Positions 29,201 through 37,450 of a stretch of DNA of 64,000 bases are shown in pieces (within the stretch, counting starts at the first letter, position 1; each line of letters opens with the position of its first letter). The position numbers and the translations under genes were made by a program. The DNA is from Myxococcales bacterium (GTDB lineage: Bacteria > Myxococcota_A > SURF-8): positions 1 to 64,000 of the forward strand of contig QZKR01000028.1 in the NCBI GenBank assembly GCA_003598065.1. The letters are read 5' to 3'. The notes under the pieces were generated by a model. The model saw only the letters and a program-made list of their open reading frames with translations, was not told the DNA's origin and did not search any database.

Positions 29201-29446
29201 AGCCAGCAACAAAGCGATCCGGCGCATCCCGAACTTACGAATCCATTCAATGGATTCTCCATCCTCCCCGAGGGGCAGGTGGAGCCGGCGGGTCCGATCA
29301 GTTTTGGTGAGCGCTACTTGAACGTTGAGACGCCTACTCATTCTTTCCAGTTCCGTGTCCAAGGCAAAGATGAGGCGTCTACCAGCTATGATCTGGCCAT
29401 CGACCGGATCTGCCTGCTGGGGGTTGAGAGCGAAGCTGGACGTTAG
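26270..29446 (+). CDS. Large DGD lipoprotein with DUF2961/GH172-like domain, Fn3-like and lectin-like domains
   Basis: 1058 aa with a signal peptide ending ALLSSC (Cys21). An acidic spacer mixes DGD units with Cys-rich text (about 25-150). From about 186 the sequence SSHDRSGGDGD, then GCLYRMWFG, LKFYFDGE and YYSYVPICYKEG, follows the DUF2961 pattern. That family includes GH172 fructo-/arabinofuranoside-active enzymes with jelly-roll folds. An Fn3-like domain (about 807-895, YYHIYRSSENG) and a C-terminal beta-sandwich resembling carbohydrate-binding modules complete it. The ATG at 26270 has GAGGAG upstream. Glycosidase activity is inference. Confidence 0.82.
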   Translation: MIRHILVFAIFALVLALLSSCAGCTSGTGATDGDVGENEGPCPTGLEFIAGACQCPPGDSECCMTSETCDAGKICSEEIHVCVGVDGDIDGDDIIPEDGDDCEGDDCFEEDGDYCEGEDCIEEDGDTDGDGDDEPPPDGDCEGGDCEPEEEPIEPECPAAYGLDALLNGIDTLPCFRPLTVIEEASSHDRSGGDGDCSSSLYTENGERVLMDSKRPGCLYRMWFGSTNQIDGYSLKFYFDGESQPLINKNVQQFFTDGVPPFVYPLVGEVNGSFYDGYYSYVPICYKEGLKVTMTGQNRCYQMTYHTYADAQGLVPFSMDMDVSPVIDFYLNALGTDPKPASSSDSTPANPWELAAGQQRPVLEDYNPHTIKAIWFNITSAADTDVLENVFIDIFFDGKTTEPAVSAPLGLFFGSGFGEQPYKSLLQGRDDEGAFYLYYPMPYWEEAIVKVRNESASTILFETQFLLGENPYPRTAGHFHAKYAAKEHQDDGVDYKALVASGKGHIAGITMAMESYGLNKAFLAGDDRIYMDGQGSPNIYGTGTDNFFNGANLFQSGVYENPLFSLWTNGGNPVYQYTGRRLFLGDLVTFDRSLIFGFEHGDDLDEEDDNTADAKYRSLAFYYYTCLEGLALTDFLDVFSIQDEQLHTFSCELEDDTSLHYKKKGKYEGEGDKVEFEDSGRAITGLNQNKGTCSGAFAIDAKNEGVRLVRMLNHSGGLSPSGSDLYQDAIVKVDGVEVGHWYTPGVNLTKIWKDSSFDIPPAFTHGKSSIRITFEYADGLPWTIYKLWVYSFLPPSGLSEGPGQVTAINEPTMVGINPCLSWSPPLGVPPTYYHIYRSSENGFFDCNDDSRVGTVTEPEWCDESQLNAQSTYWYRIQAEDCTGARGPCSVSKEVHTGLPPFCFEAEDTYNKDLSVPDSCVVQHRGEPYSNGKVLYCESDGAGSRFVLTTEVPFTGNYRVMVEALRGPMMGKWVIYLDSQQQSDPAHPELTNPFNGFSILPEGQVEPAGPISFGERYLNVETPTHSFQFRVQGKDEASTSYDLAIDRICLLGVESEAGR

Positions 29447-29465
29447 ACCCATTCCGCTATAGACG

Positions 29466-29499
29466 AACGCCCCGGCTTTGGCCGGGGCGTTTTCGTTTT
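29466..29499 (+). terminator. Rho-independent terminator after the GH172-like gene
   Basis: An 11-nt perfect stem (AACGCCCCGGC with GCCGGGGCGTT) around a 4-nt loop, followed on the plus strand by TTTCGTTTTG. It also lies just past the end of the convergent icd gene, but no T-run follows on the minus strand. Confidence 0.82.
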
Positions 29500-29516
29500 G
29501 TGGGTGCGGGGACGAG

Positions 29517-30761
29517 TCAAGCTTTTCGCAGGTTCTCGATAATCGCCTGGCCGAAGCCCGAGCAGGAAACGAGCGTCGAGCCGGGCATGAGGCGTTCGAG
29601 GTCGTAGGTGACGCGCCGCTGTTTGATCGTCTCGCCGATCGCCTCGCGGATCGCCGTCGCCGCTTCCGTCCAGCCCATGTAATCCAGCATCATGCAGGCG
29701 GAAAGCAAGAGCGAACCGGGATTCACCTTGTCCTGTCCGGCGTACTTCGGCGCGCTGCCGTGCGTGGCCTCGAAGACGCCGACGCCGTCGCCGACGTTGC
29801 CGCCGGGGGCCATGCCCAAACCGCCGATCTGCGCCGCGCCGGCGTCGGAGAGATAATCGCCGTTGAGGTTCGTCGTCAGAATGACGCTGTACTCCGCCGG
29901 GCGCAAAAGAAGCTGCTGGAACATCGAGTCGGCGATGCGGTCCTTGATGACGATCTTGCCTTCCGTCGGCCTCCGCTCGGCGATGATCTCCGTTTCCTTC
30001 ACCACCAGGTCGCGGTAGACGCGCGTGAAGTAGTCGTAGGCCCAGTTGCGGAAAGCCCCTTCCGTGTATTTCTGGATGTTGCCCTTGTGGACGATGGTGA
30101 TCGACGGCCGCTTCATGGCGATGGCGTGGCGGATCGCCGCTTCGCTGATGCGTTCCGTGGCGTGGCGGCTCATCGGCTTGATGCCGATGGCGCTTTCCGG
30201 CGCGAGTTGCACGCCCTGCGTCTCGTGGACCAGGTCGATGAAACGGCGCGCGGCGTCGCTTTCGGCGGCATACTCGACGCCGAGATAGATGTCCTCGGTA
30301 TTCTCGCGGAAGATGACGATGTCGAGATCCTCCGGGCGCAGAACGGGCGAGGGCAGCCCCCGAATCCACTTCACCGGCCGCACGCAGGCGTAAAGATCGA
30401 GCGCCTGACGGATGGCGACGTTGAGCGAACGATGGCCCTCGCCGACGGGCGTCGTCAAGGGGCCCTTGATCGCCACGCGGTAGTCGCGGATCGCCTGCAA
30501 CGCCTCCTCCGGCAACGAGGAGCCGAATTCCTTCAACGCCGCTTCGCCGACGGGCAGCTTCATCCAATGAAGGTGTCGCCTGCCGGCGTAGAGCGTCTCC
30601 ACGGCGGCGTCCACGACGCGCTTCATCACCGGCGTGATGTCCGCGCCGGTGCCGTCGCCCTCGATAAAGGGGATGATCGGATTGTCGGGCGCCCGCAACT
30701 CGCCGTCCCGCCAGACGATTTTCTCGCCCTCGGCGGGGATTTTCAGTTTTGCGACGCCCAT
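29517..30761 (-). CDS. icd: NADP-type isocitrate dehydrogenase
   Basis: 414 aa TCA-cycle enzyme. IIPFIEGDGTGADITP starts the domain, the substrate site FRENTEDIYLG is present, and the nucleotide region reads FEATHGSAPKYAGQDKVNP. The ATG at 30761 has SD AGGGGAGG. Upstream in-frame codons to 30899 overlap the divergent promoter region and are unlikely to be translated. Divergent from the lipoamide dehydrogenase gene. Confidence 0.95.
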   Translation of the reverse strand: MGVAKLKIPAEGEKIVWRDGELRAPDNPIIPFIEGDGTGADITPVMKRVVDAAVETLYAGRRHLHWMKLPVGEAALKEFGSSLPEEALQAIRDYRVAIKGPLTTPVGEGHRSLNVAIRQALDLYACVRPVKWIRGLPSPVLRPEDLDIVIFRENTEDIYLGVEYAAESDAARRFIDLVHETQGVQLAPESAIGIKPMSRHATERISEAAIRHAIAMKRPSITIVHKGNIQKYTEGAFRNWAYDYFTRVYRDLVVKETEIIAERRPTEGKIVIKDRIADSMFQQLLLRPAEYSVILTTNLNGDYLSDAGAAQIGGLGMAPGGNVGDGVGVFEATHGSAPKYAGQDKVNPGSLLLSACMMLDYMGWTEAATAIREAIGETIKQRRVTYDLERLMPGSTLVSCSGFGQAIIENLRKA

Positions 30762-30995
30762 GGATACCTCCCCTATATACTCATCCACGCAAGCAACATG
30801 ATGCCTTTTCGGCCACGCCGCCGCGTTCGCCGCCCCCTCCCCTGCACGAAAAGATCGTTTCCAAGGGAGAATTATGCCAGAACTTTCCCCGTTCACCAAG
30901 GCGTTAACGACGTAAAATCACAAGGCTTGCGTTCGCTGAAAGATTGTGTAACCTCCCAACAGTCGGCGACATCCCGGCGACGGAGGTGCAAGAGC

Positions 30996-32393
30996 ATGGA
31001 ATCCTTTGATGTAGCAATCATTGGCGCGGGGCCCGGCGGCTACGTGGCGGCGATCCGCGCCGCGCAGAACGGCCTGAAAGTCGCGCTGGTGGAGAAGGAC
31101 GCGCGGCTGGGCGGGACCTGCCTCAACGTCGGCTGCATTCCCTCCAAGGCGCTTTTGGAATCGAGCGAGGTGTTCTACGTCGCCGCGCATGAAGCGGCGG
31201 CGCACGGCGTCCGCCTCGCTCCGCCGGAACTGGAGCTGCCGACGATGCTGGCGCGCAAACGGACGATCGTCGAGGAGCTTACCGCCGGATTGGCGCTGAT
31301 AATGAAACGCCATAAGGTGACCGTCGTTTCGGGATCGGGCCGCCTGACGGGACCGGGGCGGGTGGAGGTCGAAACAGCGCAAGGGCCGCGCACGCTGGAG
31401 GCGAAACATCTCGTTCTCGCCACGGGCAGCGAGCCGACGCCGCTTGCCGACCTGCCTTTCGACGGCCGACGTGTCGTCAGTTCGACCGAAGCGCTGAGCT
31501 TCGAGGCCGTTCCGCCGCGTCTCGCCGTGATCGGGGCCGGGGCGGTGGGGCTGGAGTTGGGCAGCGTCTGGCGGCGGCTCGGCGCGCAAGTGACGGTTAT
31601 CGAACTGTTGCCGCAGATCGTCCCCTTCGCCGACAAGCAATTGGCCAAAGCACTGGAGAAGAGTCTGCGCGACCTGGGGCTGGAGTTTCGCCTGAAGACG
31701 AAGCTTGTCGGCGCGGAGCTGCGCGACGACGGCGTGACGCTGCATTTGCTGGACGCGAAGCAGCAGCCGGAGATGCTCGCCGCCGACCGCGTGCTGGTCG
31801 CCGTCGGCCGCCGGCCATTTGCGAAGGGGCTGGGCCTGGAGGCGCTCGGCGTGGCGACCGACGAACGCGGACGCGTCAAGGTGAACGGGGAGTTGCAGAC
31901 AAACGTCCCCGGCGTGTGGGCGATCGGCGACCTCGTCGCCGGGCCGATGCTGGCGCACAAGGCGGAGGAAGAGGGCATCGCCGTCGCCGACCGCATCGCC
32001 GGCAGGCCGGCGCACATCAACTACGACGCCGTGCCGGCGGTGGTCTACACCGCGCCGGAACTGGCGCAGGCGGGGTTGACGGAGGATCAGGCGCGCGAAC
32101 GCGGCATCGACTGCCAGGCGGGCAAGTTCTATTTCCAGAGCAACGGCCGCGCGAAAACGATGGGCCAGACCGACGGGCTGGTGAAGGTGGTGGCCGAGGC
32201 GGCGACGGGGAAACTCTTAGGCGTGCATATCGTCGGTCCCCATGCCTCCGATCTCATCGCCGAGGCGGCGCTGGCCCTGGAGCTTGGCGCGACCGCTCAG
32301 GATCTGGCCCGCACCTGCCACGCCCACCCGACGCTGGCCGAGGCGCTGAAAGAGGCGGCGCTCGCCGTCGATCGGCGCAGCATCCATGGCTAG
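30996..32393 (+). CDS. lpdA: Dihydrolipoyl dehydrogenase
   Basis: 465 aa FAD/NAD disulfide oxidoreductase, the E3 of 2-oxoacid dehydrogenases. The redox-active disulfide is Cys42-Cys47 in GGTCLNVGCIPSKALL. NAD-binding GAGAVGLELG and C-terminal HAHPTLAE carry the other hallmarks. The ATG at 30996 has GGAGG. No E1/E2 genes adjoin it here. The same frame stays open upstream to 29478, but that part is antisense to icd and is a shadow. Confidence 0.95.
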   Translation: MESFDVAIIGAGPGGYVAAIRAAQNGLKVALVEKDARLGGTCLNVGCIPSKALLESSEVFYVAAHEAAAHGVRLAPPELELPTMLARKRTIVEELTAGLALIMKRHKVTVVSGSGRLTGPGRVEVETAQGPRTLEAKHLVLATGSEPTPLADLPFDGRRVVSSTEALSFEAVPPRLAVIGAGAVGLELGSVWRRLGAQVTVIELLPQIVPFADKQLAKALEKSLRDLGLEFRLKTKLVGAELRDDGVTLHLLDAKQQPEMLAADRVLVAVGRRPFAKGLGLEALGVATDERGRVKVNGELQTNVPGVWAIGDLVAGPMLAHKAEEEGIAVADRIAGRPAHINYDAVPAVVYTAPELAQAGLTEDQARERGIDCQAGKFYFQSNGRAKTMGQTDGLVKVVAEAATGKLLGVHIVGPHASDLIAEAALALELGATAQDLARTCHAHPTLAEALKEAALAVDRRSIHG

Positions 32394-32409
32394 GCGAAAC
32401 GGGTCCGGA

Positions 32410-33144
32410 TCAGCCGCGCAGGCCTTCCGCTTCGATGACGGCGTTTTCAGAAGCAGGATCGAAGGCGGGACGAACCAGGGCGCGGGCGAGCGTCGCGGCG
32501 TCGATGGAGGCGTACCGCGTCTTGAGCGACGAGAGGCCGAGCGCCCCGAGCGCGGTCAAGCCGGCGTCGATGACGCGCCCGGCGAAAAGCTCCAGCGGGC
32601 GTTTGTCCTCGCGGTCGGGGCCGGTGATGATCCCCGGCCGCGCGACGACGAAGGGCAGGCCGCTTTCCCGAACCGTCTGCTCGGCTCTGGTTCGCGCGCG
32701 CATGTAAGCGCCTTTCGCCGTCGGTCCCGCCCCCATCGCCGACAGATAGACGAGGCGCGGACGTATCCCCGCCACGCGGGCGGCGTCAACCAGCAAAGCC
32801 GTCAGGCCGTAGTCGATCGTTTCGTAGGAGGCGGCGGCCGGGTCGCCGCCGGCGCGGCCCAGGGCCTGCATGCGGCGGCGCGTCGTGCCGATAAGGATAA
32901 ACATCGCGTCCGGCTTCAGGGCGGCGAGCGTTCGCGTCATGGCCTCGCGTTCCCACGGCGTGGCGTCGGTCTCTGCGCCCAGCGCGGCGAACCGTTCGCG
33001 CCATGCTTCCAACTGCGGTGAATCCGAACGGACATGGGCGACGACCCCGGCGTTTCGTGCCCTCAATTCGCGCACGACGGCCTGCCCCACGTAGCCTGTC
33101 GCGCCGGCGACGAAGGCGGAAGGCGAGTCGGCAAAAGCGGACAT
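32410..33144 (-). CDS. NAD(P)-binding NmrA/atypical SDR-like protein
   Basis: 244 aa. Rossmann motif FVAGATGYVGQAVV at the N-terminus, then LVYLSAMGAG and FVVARPGIITGPDRED, typical of atypical short-chain dehydrogenases. Function unassigned. Its ATG lies 2 nt after the stop of the PgsW-like gene, so it is the last cistron of the poly-gamma-glutamate operon. It converges with lpdA, 16 nt apart. Confidence 0.8.
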   Translation of the reverse strand: MSAFADSPSAFVAGATGYVGQAVVRELRARNAGVVAHVRSDSPQLEAWRERFAALGAETDATPWEREAMTRTLAALKPDAMFILIGTTRRRMQALGRAGGDPAAASYETIDYGLTALLVDAARVAGIRPRLVYLSAMGAGPTAKGAYMRARTRAEQTVRESGLPFVVARPGIITGPDREDKRPLELFAGRVIDAGLTALGALGLSSLKTRYASIDAATLARALVRPAFDPASENAVIEAEGLRG

Positions 33145-33146
33145 CG

Positions 33147-34292
33147 TTACACCATCCGTTCCGGCCGGCCGGAGGCCGCCTCGCGACGCCCGGTGGTGAG
33201 GATGCGGTAGCCCCAGTCGAGGCGCACGAACGCCACGAGCAAGAGCAGAATCAGCACGAGCACGAACGTCACGACCAGCGTGCTGTGAACCTCCCGGAAG
33301 AATATTTTCCCCTGGCCGACCAGCGGCATCACCTGCGGCTGAGTCGGCAGGCCGAAGCGCATCGCCAGTTCGTCGATCCTCGTGAGATGGACGACGGGGA
33401 CGCCTTCCTCCACGAAGCGGGTCATGATCGAATCGATCTCGGTCGCGCCCTTCGGCGCTTCGCGGTTGATGCCCGGCTTGAACGCCGATTTGCCCACCTT
33501 GGTGCCCACCGAGGTCGTGCCGCCGCCGACGTTGATGTAGGCCTTGATTTCCTTGTCGCCGGCGTGCATGCGATAAAGGGCCATGCGCCGCTCGACGCTG
33601 TCCGTGTAGTCCTTCACTTCCAGGTAGGGAACGCCCGAGCGCACGATCGCGTCGTCGATCGCTTTTCGGCCGAATTTCGTAAGCCCCAGGCCGCGGTCGT
33701 CGATGCCGCCGCGGCTGATCGCCACCGAACGGTAGGGGAAAAACCGTTTTTCGAACAGCAGCCGCTCCATGTCGGGCCACATGAACGACGGCAGATTCGC
33801 TCCCCATTGCGACGAACCGCCCGAGGAGATGATGATCGGCTCCAGCTTCAGCGTGGCGAGCGCGGAGAGCACGGTGACGTTGATCGCCGGGAAGGAGCCG
33901 GAGAGGCCCACGGCGACGACGTCGCCTTCTTCGACGGGGGCGCGTTTCAGCAATTGGACGATCACCGCCGCGAAGTTGGGGTTGGCCGACGTCTGCTTGG
34001 CCGGCAGATGGCCGGGGTTGGTGGTGACGGGCGTGAGCAGTTCGCCGATGAGACCGGATTTGGCGGGATCGGACTCCGGGTCGCTCGGCAGGTTGAGCCG
34101 CAGCCGCTCGGCTTTGATCGCGTTGAAGGCGTCCTGCGCCAGTTTGGACGCCTTGATTTTCTCCGCGTAGTAGGGCTGCTTCTCCTGGACGGTGTAGTTC
34201 TCCGCCGCAATCAACCCGATCACGGCCACGAAGGCGACCACCCACAACAGCCGCAGGGAAATTCGCGTCGGCCGCCAGTAGAGTTTTTTCAT
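33147..34292 (-). CDS. Poly-gamma-glutamate system protein (PgsW-like)
   Basis: 381 aa with one TM helix near each end (about 12-32 and 340-360) and an extracytoplasmic body between. The sequence (VVAVGLSGSFPAIN, IISSGGSSQWGANLP, AYINVGGGTTSVG) fits the accessory family that travels with pgsB/pgsC. Its role in polymer synthesis or export is not well established. It starts overlapping the end of pgsC. The ATG at 34292 is preferred over the longer in-frame ORF that runs back to 34397. Confidence 0.75.
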   Translation of the reverse strand: MKKLYWRPTRISLRLLWVVAFVAVIGLIAAENYTVQEKQPYYAEKIKASKLAQDAFNAIKAERLRLNLPSDPESDPAKSGLIGELLTPVTTNPGHLPAKQTSANPNFAAVIVQLLKRAPVEEGDVVAVGLSGSFPAINVTVLSALATLKLEPIIISSGGSSQWGANLPSFMWPDMERLLFEKRFFPYRSVAISRGGIDDRGLGLTKFGRKAIDDAIVRSGVPYLEVKDYTDSVERRMALYRMHAGDKEIKAYINVGGGTTSVGTKVGKSAFKPGINREAPKGATEIDSIMTRFVEEGVPVVHLTRIDELAMRFGLPTQPQVMPLVGQGKIFFREVHSTLVVTFVLVLILLLLVAFVRLDWGYRILTTGRREAASGRPERMV

Positions 34293-34735
34293 GCCAGCAA
34301 CTCCGTTCCGACGACAAGAATCAGCACGAGCCGCACGATGCAGGCGACGATGGTCAGCGAGGCCAGAGTCTGCATCACGCCCTGACGGTCCATCCACAGC
34401 GCGATCAGGCCGGGAATGATGTAGCCGATCACGTCGTAGGAGAACGGCTGAAGGCCCGGGACGTCGCGCATCAGCATGCCGATGACGTAGCCGATGAGGA
34501 TCATCAGGGCCGTGCGCCGCCGCCCGTAGACGATGAGGAAGGAGGACAGCGCCCGCACCACGCCGAAGGTGGCGAAGCCGGCGATCAGCGTGGCCGCCAC
34601 GTCCAGCGGCTGATTCAGGTAGAGCGCGACGTAGCCGGGAACGATCATGCCGCCGGTGGCGATGCCGAACAGCTCGGTGAACAGCAGGCCGACGGCGAGG
34701 CCGATGCCGATGGCGAGCGGCAGCAGTTCATACAT
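34289..34735 (-). CDS. pgsC: Poly-gamma-glutamate biosynthesis protein PgsC/CapC
   Basis: 148 aa integral membrane protein with four to five TM helices. The N-terminus GLAVGLLFTELFGIATGGMI and following VPGYVALYLNQP are characteristic of CapC/PgsC. It forms the membrane synthase with PgsB. Its ATG overlaps the pgsB stop (TGATG), indicating translational coupling. Confidence 0.93.
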   Translation of the reverse strand: MYELLPLAIGIGLAVGLLFTELFGIATGGMIVPGYVALYLNQPLDVAATLIAGFATFGVVRALSSFLIVYGRRRTALMILIGYVIGMLMRDVPGLQPFSYDVIGYIIPGLIALWMDRQGVMQTLASLTIVACIVRLVLILVVGTELLA

Positions 34736-35925
34736 CAACGCACCTCCAGCGAGCGGTTCTTGAAATAGCGGACGAGATCGAGGCCCGGCCCGCCGATGTT
34801 GCCCATGCCGACGACGAGCGTCGAGCGGCCGCAGACCTCCAGCACGCGCTCGAAGATTTCGTCGGCGCCGCTGCTTTCCACCTGGACGAACAGTTCCGGC
34901 CCCACGCCGAGGTTGGCCGCGAGTCGTGCGAAGAGATAGGCGCCCGTGCCGATCAGCACCACCTTGTCCGCCTCGCGCCAATAGTCGCCGTCGCGGACGA
35001 GCTGCGCCGTGCGGCTCGGACGGTCGGCGCGCAGGTTGAAGATGCCGACGACGCGGTCCACGTCGTGGTAGCGTTTGCGGGCGTAACGCCAGATGCGCTC
35101 CGTCGAGTGCGGATCGTTGGCGGCGAAGCCGTTGACGAAGACGATCCGCCGTCCGAAGAAGTGGACGACGTGCTCGGAGAGCGCGCCCGGGTCGGGGTTG
35201 GCCTTCCACATACCCTTGATCGCCGCCTGGCGCGGGATCTTGAATTCCTCGGTGAGCTTCAGGACCAGGGCGACGTTTTCCTTGTGTTCGGTGTAGCTGA
35301 AGCCCGACATCTCCATGTCGGAGACGGCTTCGATCTCTTCGGCGGTCGTCGCGACGAGCCTCGTCTTACGGTCGTCGCAGGCCTCCTTCAGCACGTCGAG
35401 GTGCTTTTGCTCGGCGGTGTAAAGGACGCCGCCGACGGGAACCATGCCGGCGAGCGCGCGGGCCACGTCGGCGTCGGTGGGGCCCATCACGTCGAGGTGA
35501 TCCGGCCGGGCGTTGGTGATGACGCCGTGCGTGGCGCGCACGAGCATGCGCTCGGCCACCCAATGCAGATAGGGCTGGAGCGCCATGCACTCGACCACCA
35601 GCGCTTTCGCTCCCGCTTCGACAGCGGCGTCAACGATGCGCTTCTGTTCGATGATATTCGCGCCGGTCGGCCGGTAGACGGGAATCTCGCGGAAATCCGG
35701 CATGATCATCCGCGCCAGCGTGCCCGTCGTTTTGGCGGCGGCGGGAATGCCCGCGTCGTTCAGGGCGGCGGCGATCAGCCGCGTCACGCTCGATTTGCCG
35801 CGCGTGCCGCTGACGTGAATGCGGATGGGTACACGAGAGAGATTGCGGAAATGCGCCGCCCGTTCCACGAGCCCCAGGCCCGCGAGTCCGCCTGCGAGAA
35901 TGGCCAGTATGTCGATGCCCAGCAT
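34735..35925 (-). CDS. pgsB: Poly-gamma-glutamate synthase ligase PgsB/CapB
   Basis: 396 aa Mur-ligase-like amide ligase. The ATP-binding loop HVSGTRGKSSVTR (about 38-50), VVECMALQP and ITNARPDHLDVMGPT match CapB/PgsB, which activates and polymerises glutamate on the cytoplasmic face. First gene of pgsB-pgsC-pgsW-NmrA. I use the ATG at 35925; a start at 35961 is possible. No pgsA/capA is adjacent. Confidence 0.93.
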   Translation of the reverse strand: MLGIDILAILAGGLAGLGLVERAAHFRNLSRVPIRIHVSGTRGKSSVTRLIAAALNDAGIPAAAKTTGTLARMIMPDFREIPVYRPTGANIIEQKRIVDAAVEAGAKALVVECMALQPYLHWVAERMLVRATHGVITNARPDHLDVMGPTDADVARALAGMVPVGGVLYTAEQKHLDVLKEACDDRKTRLVATTAEEIEAVSDMEMSGFSYTEHKENVALVLKLTEEFKIPRQAAIKGMWKANPDPGALSEHVVHFFGRRIVFVNGFAANDPHSTERIWRYARKRYHDVDRVVGIFNLRADRPSRTAQLVRDGDYWREADKVVLIGTGAYLFARLAANLGVGPELFVQVESSGADEIFERVLEVCGRSTLVVGMGNIGGPGLDLVRYFKNRSLEVR

Positions 35926-35965
35926 GGTGCGTCCGCCCCGGCCCTTAAACGCGCGCCGCATCGTA

Positions 35966-36014
35966 ATAAAAAAGCAGGGAGACAGCCGAATCGGGTGTTC
36001 GCCGTCTCCCTGCT
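35966..36014 (-). terminator. Rho-independent terminator between HU and pgsB
   Basis: An 11-nt perfect outer stem (35973-35983 with 36004-36014), plus inner CGAA/TTCG pairing. On the minus strand a run of Ts follows (complement of 35967-35973). It should end the HU transcript before pgsB, or act as an attenuator in the pgsB leader. Confidence 0.8.
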
Positions 36015-36170
36015 CGTTCGGCCCGATTTTGTTAGGCCAATGGAGCGCGGGTCGCCCGGACCGTCGCCGTTTCGGCTTGCGCCTGCAGTTCCGGCGGCAC
36101 TATACGACAAGCGCCGCTCGAAATCCAGGCCAAAGAAAACGCCGCGGCCGGACGATCCTTGCGGGGGAAC

Positions 36171-36476
36171 TTACTTCTTCTTCGCCGGGATGATCGTCTC
36201 CTGGAACGCCTTGGCCAGCCGCATCTTGACGACCGTCTTCGCCGGGATCTTGATTTCCTGGCCGGTGGCCGGGTTGCGGCCGATGCGGGCTTTGCGCTTG
36301 GAGAGCGTCAGTTTGCCGATGCCGGGCACCGTGAACGAACCGACCTTCTTCGTTTCGCCCGCGGAGAGATCCACCAACTCGTCGAGAATCGACGCCGCGT
36401 TGGCCTTGGTCAGGCCGAACTTCTGGGCGAAATGGGAAACGATCTGCGCTTTGGTCATGGGTTTCTTCTCGGCCAT
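36171..36476 (-). CDS. HU/IHF-family DNA-binding protein
   Basis: 101 aa. The core GKLTLSKRKARIGRNPATGQ contains the DNA-intercalating arm motif RNPATG, and length fits HU. The Lys-rich N-terminus MAEKKPMTK is slightly extended. The ATG at 36476 has SD GGAGGA. It bends and compacts DNA as a nucleoid protein. Strong promoter about 190 nt upstream. Confidence 0.94.
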   Translation of the reverse strand: MAEKKPMTKAQIVSHFAQKFGLTKANAASILDELVDLSAGETKKVGSFTVPGIGKLTLSKRKARIGRNPATGQEIKIPAKTVVKMRLAKAFQETIIPAKKK

Positions 36477-36662
36477 GGTCCTATCCTCCGTCAATGGTTT
36501 GTATGGTCATCCATCCGGATGCTCGCGCATCCGGGCCCTCAAGTCCCAAGCGTGTATTTTCAACGGGTCGCCCCAAACACCTGTTTTTCGCCGCCGCCGG
36601 GCGGGCCTCGTCGGTCCGCGTGAGCTACGCGCATACCCCGTTTGCAGCGCGAATCTGGACGG

Positions 36663-36690
36663 ATTGTAGCGAAACGTTTTTCTTTTGCAA
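36663..36690 (-). promoter_or_regulatory. Strong sigma70 promoter for the HU gene
   Basis: On the minus strand TTGCAA and TACAAT are separated by 16 nt, close to consensus. The leader to the HU ATG is about 180 nt, long enough for post-transcriptional control. Confidence 0.65.
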
Positions 36691-36780
36691 CAAGGAAATG
36701 CTGATTTTAGGCGGTTTTTTTCATACTGGAGCGCGCAAAGCCCCGTCAAATAAGGCTTTCAGAAGCGGCGAGCGATTCAT

Positions 36781-36797
36781 AATGTATTGAATACATT
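36781..36797. promoter_or_regulatory. Palindrome, possible operator
   Basis: AATGTATTGAATACATT: 7-nt perfect arms with a 3-nt spacer, lying between the HU promoter and the end of the MazG-like gene. It could bind a dimeric regulator. No partner site was found. Confidence 0.3.
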
Positions 36798-36818
36798 CGC
36801 TTTTCGCGAACGCCGGCC

Positions 36819-37403
36819 TCAACCGGGAAACCGGCCGAAACGCGCCAGGACGCCCGGTATATCGGGCTTCGGATGCCCTGGAGGCTTGCAGAATTTGCCC
36901 GCCTCGTCGAAGAAGCCGCCCTTCGCCTTGGCCAGATTGTTGGCGTGCACGACGTGCAGAATCGAGGCCAGAGGCAGGCCGAGCGCCCGGGCGAAATCGA
37001 CGGTGCGGCCGATGGCCTGGAGAATCGCGCGGGAAAGCGCGGCGATGTCGCGTGCGGCTTTCATTTCGGCGATGCGCGCCACGACGGCCGACAGCTCTTC
37101 GTGCAGCGCCGCGTCGTCGAGCAGCGGCCGCGCCGGGTAATCCTCGATCGCCAGATCGATCGCGACGCCGGCGTCGTAGGCGAGTTGGTTGGTCACCACG
37201 ATCAGGTCCGAAATTGCGTCGGCGAGTTCGACCACATCCCGCGCGGCGGCGGCGCGGGAAAGTTCGGCGTACTCTTCATCGACGAGCGCGAAGTCGCGCA
37301 CGAGCACGCGCGGCGCGGGAAAAGCCGGCGGCGCAATTTCCGGAAAGCGCATCACCTCGCGCGGGAACCGGCTGATCGTCGATACGGTGAACGTCTCGCC
37401 CAT
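36819..37403 (-). CDS. MazG-like all-alpha NTP pyrophosphohydrolase-type protein
   Basis: 194 aa, mostly helical. The motif VDEEYAELSRAAAARDVVEL followed by ADAISDLIVV is the metal-binding ExxE...ExxD pattern of all-alpha NTP pyrophosphatases (MazG/HisE superfamily). The C-terminal LASILHVVHANNLAKAKGG is also family-like. It likely hydrolyses nucleotides or an analogue; substrate unknown. The ATG at 37403 has an excellent AGGAGGA SD. Confidence 0.8.
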   Translation of the reverse strand: MGETFTVSTISRFPREVMRFPEIAPPAFPAPRVLVRDFALVDEEYAELSRAAAARDVVELADAISDLIVVTNQLAYDAGVAIDLAIEDYPARPLLDDAALHEELSAVVARIAEMKAARDIAALSRAILQAIGRTVDFARALGLPLASILHVVHANNLAKAKGGFFDEAGKFCKPPGHPKPDIPGVLARFGRFPG

Positions 37404-37450
37404 CGCTCCTCCTGCGGTGCAAAAATCCATTCAGTGTAATTTGATTCGCT

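Larger units (their letters stand above)
36477..36818. other. 342-nt intergenic region upstream of HU
   Basis: Holds the HU promoter (36663-36690), a leader of about 180 nt, and a 17-nt palindrome (36781-36797). No coding potential is visible. Confidence 0.5.

Noticed and set aside
29478-30995. Long in-frame extension upstream of the lipoamide dehydrogenase start
   Set aside because: It is antisense to icd, has no family resemblance, and a good SD/ATG exists at 30996.
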